Part shown: in pieces, positions 9,201-17,133 of the stretch
How the letters are laid out: the number at the start of each line of letters is the position of its first letter
How positions within the stretch are numbered: position 1 is the stretch's first letter
DNA from: Hemicentrotus pulcherrimus
Taxonomy: Eukaryota > Echinodermata > Echinoidea > Camarodonta > Strongylocentrotidae
Direction: 5' to 3'
Length of the DNA: 17,607 nucleotides
Assembly (NCBI GenBank): GCA_003118195.1
Contig: BEXV01000935.1
Coordinates: forward strand, 29,183-46,789
Notes under the pieces: generated by a model
What the model was told of the DNA's origin: nothing
Databases searched by the model: none
Seen by the model: only the letters and a program-made list of their open reading frames with translations
Made by a program: the position numbers and the translations under genes

Positions 9201-12200
9201 TGGGTAATTGGAACATCGAACCTGTCCCCGAGAAGCATCTGACCCCTGCGTCGTTGGCATGGTCACAGTTATGGACGCCAACCCCCCGATGGTAGCAGTC
9301 TGCTATCTTCTCCTCTGTTCCGTCGCAACCGAGATTATCTAGGAGAATCCCTCCAGAACCCTGGCCGTACGCCGCAGCACGAGGGGCATCTAACGCACCG
9401 TCAAAGCCCAACATTCGGCAAACGACTCGGGCTTCCTTGAAGTCCCAGTTGTTGTCGCAGACGGTCTGCCAAGACCCATCGTAGAAGATCTCTACTCTTC
9501 CTTCTGAATCGTCAGGTCCTCCGATGAGACGCACTTTGAAAGGGTCTGTTGGAATAAAATAGTTCAGCTTTTATCAAAGGTGATCGTACAAAAACGCACT
9601 TAAAAATAGAGAGTGGGTAAAAGGTGGGTGCTACAAGATTGCGATTGCAGGGCTACATACAAATTCGTTTTATACATGAAGAATAATCATACATGGTATG
9701 TGTGATATTTCGAATATCATGTTAAAGGAATAACTAGAATTCAAAATCTGATTCTAACACGCATAATTCCATGCAGGATCCGCTTACCTCCAGAGAAGCA
9801 CTTAACGCCTGCGTCTTCACCGTGGTTGCAATCATGTACACCAACGCCATCGTGAGAACATTCCGCCAGATTGTCTTCTGACCCATCACATGTGACTCCA
9901 TCAAGAAGAACATTGCCGGATCCTCGACCGAAGGAAGCGTTACCCGGCGCGTCCAAAGCACCTTCAAACCCAAGCATTCTACAAACGACCGTTGCGTCTT
10001 TGAGACCCCAGGCATGATCGCAGATGGTTCCCCAAGACCCATCGTACATCAACTCCACCCGGCCCTCAGTCATGGAGGATCCTCCACCAAGGCGAACGCG
10101 GAAAGGAGCTACATTGAATGGAAGTGTGCCCAGGAATTATTTCAATGCTATCCTAAAAACTGTCAGTAGTTTAGGGTACTGTTCATAATTATGCCTTCAT
10201 TTAGCTATGGTGTCACTCTCGCGTGTCGACTAAAGAGCTCCCCAGCAACTGACTCATATCAGTCTTACGTCAGGAAATTGTGTAACGGGCATTGTTGATT
10301 TGATCAAACAAATCTTGTCTCATCGCATTCCGTAAGCCTCCGACAATTTAAAACCAAGCAAATAATCATATTCAAAACTTTCATTCAACAAAGTTCGCAT
10401 TTTCCGAACAAATATGCCGACCGATGCTAAAGGTAATACAAAGTTTTAGTAGTGGGTCATGACTTTGGTTAAAATCAACATATTCGAAGCATAATATGAT
10501 CCTACAATATTCAATGATCGTTGTCGCGGTTGAAATCGAATCTAACGTGATGAAATTGTTAATAATAAACTCTTGATGTTGTATAGCTTCATCTCAATAT
10601 TGATATTACTTTAGCTTAAAACAATGTCTCTTGACTAAAATCGACTGATTTTCTATTCCCGTTTTGATTTTTTTATATCCGAACTACATATTCCGAGATT
10701 TCCATGGTCGCAGCTACATTGTATGGTCGTGTAGGCGCTATTTGAAATTTATCGGGAGCACCGATAAATGCCATATTTTATTTTCTCGAAAATATTAGCG
10801 TTTTAGAGCCCAATTTATTCAAAGTTGCATATTCTAACACTAGCTTTCACTATGGTAATGCAAATTTTAAATTTCATAATCCAATCCTGTTGAACTATTA
10901 CCCAAACTTTGGATTACCTTTAAGAAAATATAACTGCTATTGACCTAGCTGCTATTGATATAGCTGCTCGTTGTTAACCATCGAGTCATTTATGTTGGAA
11001 GAAAATCCACATCTTCAGACAGCCTGGGTACAGACCTGGGTAGGGCCCTCTACAAGTAGGGAGCACCGTTGAGGTATCAAAATAAAAGAAAACCTGGAGG
11101 GAAAAAAAAAAGACCATACCTTCTGAGTAGCAAATGGCACCAGCATCTTCTGCATGTGTACAGCTTTCACTTGTAGCCATCAATGATGGGCAATCTAGAA
11201 GATGATCTTCTGTACCGACACAATCTCCTTTATAATCATAAATATCTCCAGAGCCCTGCCCGAAGGTGGCATTGCCCGGTGCTGACAGGGCGCCATCATA
11301 CTCCAACATTCTGCAGAAGACCCGAGCTTTGTTCAGACTCCATCTGTCCCCGCAAACAGTTCCCCGATCGCCATCGATAACGATCTCGACTCTACCCTCT
11401 GAAGCGATGGATCCATCGACGAGGAAAACCTGGAAAGTATCTGAATTTGAACAAAGATCAAGAGAGGTGCACATTACTGGTTAATGCTAGTATAACTTCA
11501 GAATAATATAGTATACTTAATAGGCCTAAAATAAAAACGTGTTGTATTGCCCTTTGCGACCGACCCAAAAATGTACGGTCGGCATTTTAAAAACCGTTTT
11601 TAGAATGTTTGTTATTAATTAATTATGAAAAATGTATTTTGCTTGTTTAAATGGGATATGAATACATAAAATCAAATTATTCCCAAATTCTCACTCGTCT
11701 TCTGCCCTATTTTCAAAATCCTACTAGCGTAAACATGCAAGTAGACCCCGGCCTCGTGTACCTACGTGTTTATACCATGCACTGTACCAGCTAGGAACCG
11801 GGAGATTTGGGCGACGGTCGCTGTTTAGAGTTCTCTACGGAAAGGCTTACAACACTTTTTGAAATTTTGAAGGCACTAAAAAACATAATAAACCGAAAAA
11901 TATCGGCCCACAAGAGGGCGACAAAAAAAACTTTAAAAAAAAAAAAAAAATCCGACCGACCCATGTTTTGGCACCCAAAGGGCAATACAAGAAGTTTTAT
12001 TTTAGGTCTTATCGGGGAAATGCAAAATTGGTGTGTAGGGTAATAAATTCGAAAGATAAAACAATTTTATTATGAAATTCCAGTGATACAACAGTCTCCC
12101 ACTATTTCATTTGCTCGATGTTATAATGTCGTCGTCTTATTTACAATGTTGAATATCATACTGCAAAACAAGGAATGGATTTGCAAGGATCTAGGACACC

Positions 12201-15200
12201 TACCCCCTGGACAACAATCCCCGGATAACCATCCCTAGGATAACCCGTCCCTCTAGGACAACTACCCCCTAGGACGACTCCTCCATAAGACAACTACCCC
12301 CAGGACAACTACCCCCTACCCCTGCAAATACCCGTTTTTTTTACAAATTTGAAGCAGTTAGAATATATCCAAAATATTGTTCTAATGCTTCCTTTGCTTA
12401 CGAATACAAGTTATTTCTAATCACGTTAAGATAATATATAACGAAATTGATATCAAATTCGTTTACAAAATATAAGAACAGTTGGCTAAACGCCGTATAA
12501 ATTAATTGTCTTGCTATAAACACAGGGATCATTATTGGTTGGATACTCACCCCCCCCCCCCCNGGTCCAGAGGTAAATTGCCGTTGTGTCTACAACCAGT
12601 TCGTCTACTACCTATAATAGTCTTTTCTTATATGGTCCACAACCAGCCCGTCTCCTAAACGTATGGTCTAATAATCATTTGGTACAATTACCATTTAGGC
12701 TAATAGTCATTTGGTCTTATTTCCATATGGTCTAAAATCCAATTTAATTTAGTCTAATACCCATCTGGTGTATTTTTCATTAAGTCTAATAAACAAATAG
12801 TCTAATTCCCAGTTTGCCTAATGCTTATTTCGTCTACCATCCTTAAGGTCTAATAATCATTTGATGATTATACTTATTTATGATTGAATGATCATTAGAC
12901 CATAATGAATAGTCGAAAATATGGGCATTAGGCAAACTGGGAATTAGACCGTCTGCAAATTAGTCTAGACTAAATGAGCAATAGGCCAAATGGGTACTAG
13001 ACTTATTAGAGTTAAGACCAAATAGAAATTAGACCGATTGACTATTACTAGCCTAAATGGTCATTAGACCAAATGATAGGTAGACGACATAATTATTAGA
13101 CCAGTTTGGTAGTAGACTAACTGGTTGTAGACCAAATGGCAATAAACCGGTCCAGATACGCCACTGAGCAAATGCGAGCAATTTAAGAAATAAGAGCAGT
13201 AAGTCAACAACGAGTCTAGTTGATGAAATACACAATTCAGCAGCCTTTTCACACACAGCTAAAATTCATCGTATCTAGAGATGATTAGTTTAAATTTGTA
13301 TAACTCGACAGTTTTAAACATGTTGAAAGAAATTTTTCCTTGTGTGAACATCGTTTATACGATGTTCGGATAGATACGAAGTCGCGATTCATACGCCCCT
13401 CAAAGCAGGCTGCAGATACGAAGTTCGTATCCAGAGAGCTTGACATTTTGTGTGTACTCTTAAACGTGTTTAACTGTGTTTATACGTGTTTAAACTGGCT
13501 GGAGCGTGCGCTTTGTTTGATATGACATGACCTTCAATGCGCAATGGCACTACTGCGCATTTTAAGAGCAGTAGTTAATCACGAAACGATTAACGATCAC
13601 ACCGAAATTTCTGTGTTTGAATGATGTCGAATGTACAGCTGATTAGTTTAAAGCCCTTTAAACTAATCAATTCCATAGAATTTTAGCTGTGTGAGAAGAG
13701 GCTGCAAAACACTTCGATTGTTGAGGAAATAAACTGTGCTGCGAAAAGAACTGATATCGAAAGTAACGTAAGCCATTCATCTTGATTACCATCAGTGCAA
13801 ATGTAAAATGAAATGAAAGATCTTGCATCACTAAATGACAAGTATCGTCTTTTAGTTACATGATTATTTTTGAATTGGCAGCTCCATATCGTGTATAGCA
13901 GGAAATGTTGCCTTCCGAAACCGCAGCATCTAAACCAATTGGTGACATTGCAAAGTACAGCGGTTCAGGTTTCGAGATATTGCATATTCTTTTTCCTTAA
14001 AAAAAATAAACTACAGTATATAGAATATGAAATATATACCCATCTCTCTGTCTATCTTTCTGTCTTTCTGTATGTCTTTACGCCTGTTCATCTATGTATC
14101 ATTCCAGCGGGGTTTGGGACACATGTTAATCAGGCTGCACTTAAACAAGCTCACGGTGGAGAGGAAAACAAATCTTAATTAACACTAAGCTGCTCCCACT
14201 TTAGAAAATGTAATCCCAGCTTTCCCATTCTGATGGTTATTTTCTTTTCCTCATCTGTATACGGTAATTAAAAATGAGTTTCTTCATCTTTTCTAGAGTT
14301 GTTACTTCCCCCCTCCCAGATCTTGACCTAAAAATAAAATACTTCACCATGAAAATTATAGTATTACAGATCTAACTCAAAAAGTTGTACAAAAGCCTGC
14401 CATATCCTTTGAACGCTCCCGCAAGATAAAAATAAATGTATGATTTGATTTGATTTATTTATTAAATTTTGTTTGATTTTCTTTTTCTTTTGCAGTTTCA
14501 CAAATAAATAACATAACAGATTTTAACAAATCATTGGAAATTTTACACATGACGAAAGCGTACATGTAGAATAAAGTAAGGCTGGCTGTAACTAATCGAA
14601 AAATTAAAACAGGAGAATTGACAAAGTAAACAACGCTTGATAGCATGACTACCCTCAATGGATACATAATAATACAAGTATGGAGAAAAAACTAAATTGG
14701 TAAAAAGGGGAAGAGAGAGAGAAAGAAAAAAAGAGGGGTGAACATCAAGATTCACAGATGTATGTGGTAGTTGGATTTCAATTTGATACATGAGGATTAA
14801 AAAAAGTAATTTTTGAATGTTTCTATTTCCTGTTTACAAAACGAACATAAATTATCACCAACCCACACCAACCCAACCAATAATCCCTATGTTTTAAAGG
14901 TAATACAAAGTTTTGGTATGGGGTCATGAATTTGGTTCAAATGAACATATTGGAAGCATATGCGATCCTACAATATGCAGTGATCGCTCTTGCGGTTGAA
15001 ATCGAGTCTAAAGTTATGAAATTATTAAGAACAAACTTGTTATGTTGTATAGCGCCATCTCAAGGTCAATATATTAATTAAGCTATAAAACAATGTTTCT
15101 TGACTAATTTTGACCGATAAGCTATTCCAGTTTGGTAGGTATATATCACAACTACATATTCTGACATTTTCAGGGTCGCAGCTACCATTGTACGGCCCTA

Positions 15201-17133
15201 TGCGCTATTTGAAATTTATCAAAATTAATCGGGAGCACCGATAAATTTTTATTTTCATTTTTTCTCGAAAGCAGAAGTGTTTTAGGGGCTATTTTTTTTA
15301 GTGGTTATTATACATCTACAGAGGCTTTCAAATATATCAAAATTGTAAAGAATCATTATCCACCAAATATTCAAAATTTCCCAAAACTTTGTATTACCTT
15401 TAAGCAAGTAAATTACTATATTCGCCGCTCAATTGATTGGAAGGGAAGGACAATTGGCTTTGTTTTATTTAATCTATTTTTATACAGTGCGACCCAGAAA
15501 AAACGAAACCGCGATTTATCGATGTTTTTTTCATAACTTAATCACAATTATGATTTATAAATGACACATATTTGTAAAGCTTAGATCCTCTTCTTTCATT
15601 TTATGAAACTATTATGATGCATATTTCACGCACGAGTGATTAAAAGCAATTTGAAGGAAGGAAACCAAAAAGTCATTTGGCGGGCGGTATCTGAACTTTG
15701 AAGAAAAATTTCTACAAAGTACATTTTCTGCCCTTTCATATGACACCTCAATCATGAAAAATGAGCGAGGAATAACAAAGTTCTGCAGATCTCTAGTCTC
15801 GCGGTCGGCTCATGAACACCTCAGGTAGCCCCAAAGAAAGAAGTCGCGTGGCGTGAGAGATCGGGCGATCTGGGAGGCCACTCGACAGGATGATAGGTGG
15901 CGATTACCCTTTCGTTGAAGAGCTCCGCAAGCCTATCCCTGACAATGATTCTGAAATGGGCTGGGGCTCCATCCTGTATCCACCAAATATCCATGAAGCT
16001 GTCATCAACCTGGCGCAGGAATTAAGAGCGCTTTTCTAACTGTGGAACGATCTCTCCGTTGAGGATTCGCAGGTAGTCGCCTCCGTTTAGATTGCCGTCA
16101 AAGACAAAATGGGCCAATCATCGCGCCATTCCCACACTTTCCCATCCAGACGGAAAACTTTTCCCGTGAGATGTTGCGATCAAAATGGAATGGCGGTGGT
16201 TCGTGAGCAGGGGGCATACTGGCGCATNATTGTTATATGAAATGAAATGAAATAAAATCAATCAATCAATCAATAATTAAGCTTTTATCATTTTCTCACC
16301 ACTACGTTTCGTTGACGATCAGCCATGCATGAAGACTTTTGATAACTCTCTTTGTTGCTACGGCAGGCAGCTATTGAAAACGATTTCGTTTAATCAAAAT
16401 TATGGAAATGCAAGCATTACTTTAAAGAAACAGAACTTGTTATTCCTGGCTCATTTGTCTTCGAAATTCAGATACCGCCCGCCAAATGACTTTTTGGTTT
16501 CCTCTCTTCAAATTCATTTTAATCAGTCATGCGTGAAATATGCATCATATGAGTAACATCAAATGAAAGAGGAGGATCTAAGCTTTACAACTATGTGTCA
16601 TTTATTAAATATAAATGTGATTCAGTTATGATAAAACATCGATAATTCTCGGTTTCGTTTTTTCTGGGTCGCACTGTATAGACCCTATTCCTGCATGGAC
16701 CGGTCTGATCTACAAATCTCCAATAGACCGCTGTGGCAGCGGCTCCAGATCTAGATGTACGGTTCGTTTGCTTCCTAAACTCATCGCAACTTTTACTCGT
16801 GATGCGATAGCAACAGGAACCATTCCTGATGTTAATTGATTAATCTATGTTTGAGGATATAATTTAGAATAAATAAGAAATAATTAGAAGCCTTTTCCAA
16901 ATACGCCAGTGGTTTTCTGCTCATGAAGAATGCATTTCATGAATGGAATATGACAAATGTGACAAAGTTTAACATTGTTTTATTTTGTATAAAACCATAA
17001 TAAAATCTATTGTGACATGGTCAGTGAATGATATTTTCAAAACATTATTCTTACCGTATTCTCTTCCCGCTGAATACACTTGGTTTAAGATTGGTACCAG
17101 AAATAGAAGAATAAAAGCTTGTAAATGAGCCAT
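5696..17133 (-). CDS. SRCR-domain type I membrane receptor (seven coding exons, nonsense codon in tail)
   Basis: Spliced model on the minus strand: 17133-17055, 11440-11120, 10108-9788, 9545-9222, 8842-8522, 7685-7377, 6255-5696. Every intron is GT-AG and phase 1, and the total is 2235 nt (745 codons with the stop). The order is signal peptide, five SRCR domains, a membrane helix and a cytoplasmic tail, about 744 residues if the whole tail were read. An in-frame TAG at 6086-6088 stops translation after residue 614. SRCR proteins bind microbial or polyanionic ligands at the cell surface, and echinoderms carry very large SRCR families expressed in immune cells (established knowledge). The ligand here is unknown. 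Each domain has six cysteines (group A-like count) but is encoded by one exon (group B-like). Further exons hidden in the 5.6-kb first intron are possible, but none was seen. Confidence 0.85.
6086..6088 (-). other. In-frame TAG nonsense codon in the SRCR tail
   Basis: The codon context is CCA ACG TAG GAC CTG. It interrupts an otherwise continuous frame between the membrane helix and a tail with signalling motifs. A single C-to-T change from CAG (Gln) would explain it. The following base is G, and no known readthrough consensus such as a trailing CTA is present. Confidence 0.85.
6256..7376 (-). other. SRCR intron 6
   Basis: The donor is AAAG|GTAAAATC at 7376 and the acceptor TTTAACAG|GT at 6256. 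It contains MITE family 2 copy B (6329-6526). The rest (6527-7376) is AT-rich with a T9 run near 7075-7084, and I see no gene or clear repeat in it. Confidence 0.75.
6329..6526 (+). mobile_element. TTAA-flanked MITE, family 2, copy B
   Basis: Bounded by TTAA at 6329-6332 and 6523-6526. It starts TTAAAGTCCCTCTGTACTAG, and the right end (GTACTGCAGTGGGGCTTTAA) is its imperfect reverse complement. It is homologous and co-linear with copy A at 5001-5180 and noncoding. It lies in the last SRCR intron, 74 bp upstream of the TM/tail exon in transcription order. Confidence 0.75.
7377..7685 (-). CDS. SRCR gene exon 6: SRCR domain 5 (membrane-proximal)
   Basis: 309 nt, 103 codons, phase 1 at both ends. 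It reads VRLVGGSDDAEGRVEI and continues with WGTICHDQW, VVCRMLGFQGALKAPG and six cysteines (TIC, VVC, VQC, MDC, HNC, VVC). It is the shortest of the five domains because it lacks the DPFx linker that opens the others. The acceptor is a NAGNAG (GAGCAG), so a variant with one extra alanine is possible. The donor is AAAG|GTAAAATC. Acidic residues DD and E near the start match the usual SRCR cation-site positions (family knowledge). Confidence 0.88.
7686..8521 (-). other. SRCR intron 5
   Basis: 836 bp with donor AACG|GTACGA at 8521 and an acceptor at 7686. It holds scattered short inverted matches (ACTGGCA near 8234 and TGCCAGT near 8310) but no repeat boundary I can defend and no exon. Confidence 0.7.
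8522..8842 (-). CDS. SRCR gene exon 5: SRCR domain 4
   Basis: 321 nt, phase 1-1. The acceptor is TCAAACCTAG before 8842. It reads DPFQVRLMGSVDDDEGRVEV, then WGTICDSDW, VVCRMLDFDGALEA and six cysteines ending AICYSNG. The DDDEG acidic cluster is the strongest of the five at the expected divalent-cation site. The plus-strand ORF across 8457-8846 is its antisense shadow. Confidence 0.9.
8843..9221 (-). other. SRCR intron 4
   Basis: 379 bp of AT-rich sequence with donor ACAG|GTTCGATG at 9221 and acceptor CCTAG at 8843. Nothing else is recognised. Confidence 0.7.
9222..9545 (-). CDS. SRCR gene exon 4: SRCR domain 3
   Basis: 324 nt, phase 1-1. The acceptor is TTATTCCAACAG. It reads DPFKVRLIGGPDDSEGRVEI, then WQTVCDNNW, VVCRMLGFDGALDAPR and six cysteines ending VRCFSGT. 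The domain has one extra codon (Thr) before the donor compared with its neighbours, using the non-consensus donor GTTCGA. Glycosylation sequons are not seen. The sequence is close to domains 2 and 4, as expected for exon duplication. Confidence 0.9.
9546..9787 (-). other. SRCR intron 3
   Basis: A 242-bp intron, the shortest in the gene, with donor GGAG|GTAAGCGG at 9787 and acceptor CCAACAG at 9546. No repeat is seen in it. Confidence 0.75.
9788..10108 (-). CDS. SRCR gene exon 3: SRCR domain 2
   Basis: 321 nt, phase 1-1. The acceptor is CATTCAATGTAG. It reads APFRVRLGGGSSMTEGRVEL, then YDGSWGTICDHAW, VVCRMLGFEGALDAPG and six cysteines ending VKCFSGG. It carries an N-glycosylation sequon (NAS, in APGNASFG). 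The usual acidic pair near the start is replaced by SSMTE, so this domain may bind cations weakly (inference). Confidence 0.9.
10109..11119 (-). other. SRCR intron 2
   Basis: 1011 bp with donor GAAG|GTATGGTC at 11119 and acceptor AATGTAG at 10109. It contains the TTAA MITE family 1 copy at 10427-10923. The remainder shows no exon. Confidence 0.75.
10427..10923 (+). mobile_element. TTAA MITE, family 1, copy 1
   Basis: The left end is CTAAAGGTAATACAAAGTTT and the right end CAAACTTTGGATTACCTTTAA. They are inverted repeats of about 19 bp; the left TTAA is decayed to CTAA. Internal blocks (GGGTCATGA, GATCCTACAATAT, GCGGTTGAAATCGA, ATGTTGTATAGC, TATTTGAAATTTATC, GGGAGCACCGATAAAT) recur in order in the copy at 14894-15403. 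No ORF. It lies in SRCR intron 2. Confidence 0.85.
11120..11440 (-). CDS. SRCR gene exon 2: SRCR domain 1 (membrane-distal)
   Basis: 321 nt, phase 1-1. The acceptor is TTCAAATTCAG and the donor GAAG|GTATGG. It reads DTFQVFLVDGSIASEGRVEI, then DRGTVCGDRW, VFCRMLEYDGALSAPG and six cysteines ending AICYSEG. It is the most diverged of the five: the SW before the first cysteine is DR, LGF is LEY, and the loop before the third cysteine is DIYDYKGDC. It carries an N-glycosylation sequon (NAT). As the outermost domain it may be the most exposed to ligand-driven change (inference). Confidence 0.88.
11525..12006. mobile_element. Non-autonomous TIR element with TTGTATTGCCCTTTG ends
   Basis: The 15-mer TTGTATTGCCCTTTG at 11542-11556 is repeated exactly, inverted, at 11976-11990. 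The inverted match extends outward (CCTAAAATAAAA on both sides, with a 4-5 bp difference between) to 11525 and 12006. Just inside each end lies an inverted CGACCGACCC block. An A-rich run is found near 11934-11950. No transposase is present and no clear target duplication was found. A truncated relative is at 3389. Confidence 0.75.
12190..12325 (+). repeat. Minisatellite, unit about 16-17 bp (GGACAACTACCCC)
   Basis: About eight degenerate copies of a unit resembling CTAGGACAACTACCCC run head to tail (for example at 12191, 12252, 12270 and 12302). Units vary by substitution and one or two bases of length. It lies upstream of the foldback element, whose units have a similar period. Confidence 0.8.
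12550..12563 (+). other. Poly-C run ending in an ambiguous base (N)
   Basis: A run of 13 C ends at an N (12563). This marks a homopolymer where read length was unresolved. The true length may differ. Confidence 0.9.
12572..13148. mobile_element. Foldback (long inverted repeat) element built of GGTCTAAT units
   Basis: Both arms carry degenerate 16-18 bp units of the form TGGTCTAATNNCCATT. They are direct in the left arm (12572-12864) and reverse-complemented in the right (12885-13148), around a loop of about 20 bp. Matching blocks lie at mirror positions: 12588-12612 with 13108-13132 (one mismatch in 25), 12800-12824 with 12925-12949 (25 of 25), and 12847-12864 with 12885-12901. There is no coding capacity. 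A transcript of either strand could form a hairpin of about 280 bp. It lies in SRCR intron 1. Confidence 0.85.
13240..13705. mobile_element. Palindrome-rich TIR element
   Basis: The left end GCAGCCTTTTCACACACAGC (continuing TAAAATTC) pairs with the inverted right end at 13678-13705, with two mismatches in 28. A second inverted block, GATTAGTTTAAA, lies inside each end. Internal palindromes are AACATCGT/ACGATGTT (about 13347-13366), GATACGAA-G-TTCGTATC (about 13415-13431), ATGCGCA/TGCGCAT (about 13538-13560) and a 14-bp perfect stem at 13640-13669. No protein is recognisable. Confidence 0.65.
13640..13669. repeat. Perfect 14-bp hairpin
   Basis: TGATTAGTTTAAAG and CTTTAAACTAATCA are exact reverse complements separated by CC. 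The hairpin forms part of the palindrome-rich element and is probably the subterminal inverted repeat reiterated at its right end. It is not followed by a T run. Confidence 0.85.
14041..14090 (+). repeat. Degenerate (TCTG/TCTT)n simple repeat
   Basis: Repeated TCTG, TCTA and TCTT tetranucleotides (CATCTCTCTGTCTATCTTTC and following). It is low complexity with no coding signal. Confidence 0.7.
14440..14667 (-). mobile_element. Possible non-LTR retrotransposon 3' tail
   Basis: On the minus strand an AT-rich segment ends in AAATAAATC followed by ATCAA-type short tandem repeats (AAATCAAATCA), the kind of tail left by target-primed reverse transcription. No reverse transcriptase motif is visible in the short ORF upstream. 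The evidence is only the tail, so an ordinary microsatellite is equally possible. Confidence 0.3.
14894..15403 (+). mobile_element. TTAA MITE, family 1, copy 2 (intact ends)
   Basis: It is 510 bp bounded by TTAA on both sides. The terminal inverted repeats AAAGGTAATACAAAGTTTT and AAAACTTTGTATTACCTTT are perfect over 19 bp and extend by GG/CC. The interior is noncoding and co-linear with copy 1 at 10427-10923, same orientation. TTAA at both borders fits piggyBac-type integration (family knowledge), but the terminal triplet is not the CCC/CCY usual for piggyBac, so the superfamily is uncertain. Confidence 0.85.
15810..16222 (-). pseudogene. Tc1/mariner transposase fragment (frameshifted)
   Basis: Conceptual pieces on the minus strand are FSVWMGKCGNGAMIGPF, then VFDGNLNGGDYLRILNGEIV, then WWIQDGAPAH..., WPPRSPDL, and finally TPRDFFLWGYLR. 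These are the core of a DDE transposase, with catalytic D in DGAPAH and D in SPDL separated by 36 residues. Breaks: an extra T after IGPF, a TAA after EKRS, and a 2-bp CT duplication after SPDL (near 15854-15859). The first catalytic aspartate lies outside the surviving piece. The copy is certainly inactive. Confidence 0.85.
16228..16277 (+). repeat. (GAAAT)n and (CAAT)n simple repeats beside an N
   Basis: An N at 16227 is followed by ATGAAATGAAATGAAATAAA and four ATCA/CAAT units. The sequence resembles a retroelement tail inserted in the Tc1/mariner relic, but no body was recognised. Confidence 0.7.
17055..17133 (-). CDS. SRCR gene exon 1: signal peptide
   Basis: ATG at 17133-17131 has G at -3 and G at +4 and is the first ATG after an in-frame TGA upstream. 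It encodes MAHLQAFILLFLVPILNQ, then VYSAGREY, and one base (phase 1) before the donor TACG|GTAAGAAT. The hydrophobic core and the small residues YSA before GREYG are a textbook secretory signal with probable cleavage after SA. Phase 1 matches the entry phase of every SRCR exon. A strong acceptor-like sequence (CTTTCATCTCAACAG, ending at 17164) just upstream suggests that this exon may begin at 17163 with a further 5' UTR exon upstream. Confidence 0.8.

Larger units (their letters stand above)
15485..16676. mobile_element. Tc1/mariner relic with long inverted repeats, flanked by TA
   Basis: The ends CAGTGCGACCCAGAAAAAAC and the inverse GTTTTTTCTGGGTCGCACTG are flanked by TA on both sides (15483-15484, 16677-16678), the mariner-type target duplication. 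Inverted homology extends far inward: left about 15485-15786, right about 16431-16676, with roughly 60 bp missing from the right arm. Between them lies a broken minus-strand transposase fragment. The N-terminal half, including the first catalytic aspartate region, is absent. The segment 16228-16430 is unassigned and includes a simple-repeat tail. Confidence 0.88.
11441..17054 (-). other. SRCR intron 1 (5.6 kb, transposon-rich)
   Basis: It runs from donor TACG|GTAAGAAT at 17054 to acceptor AAATTCAG at 11441. It holds the TIR element, minisatellite, foldback, palindromic element, TTAA MITE and Tc1/mariner relic listed separately. Stretches 12010-12189, 13706-14040, 14668-14893 and 16680-17054 show no recognisable feature. 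I found no further SRCR-like exon in it on either strand. Confidence 0.7.

Noticed and set aside
12190..12325. CRISPR-like spaced repeats
   Set aside because: Units are contiguous and degenerate with no unique spacers, in a eukaryotic intron.
16329..16556. ORF of 75 codons on the plus strand
   Set aside because: Runs from unassigned sequence into the Tc1/mariner right inverted repeat; no protein motif.
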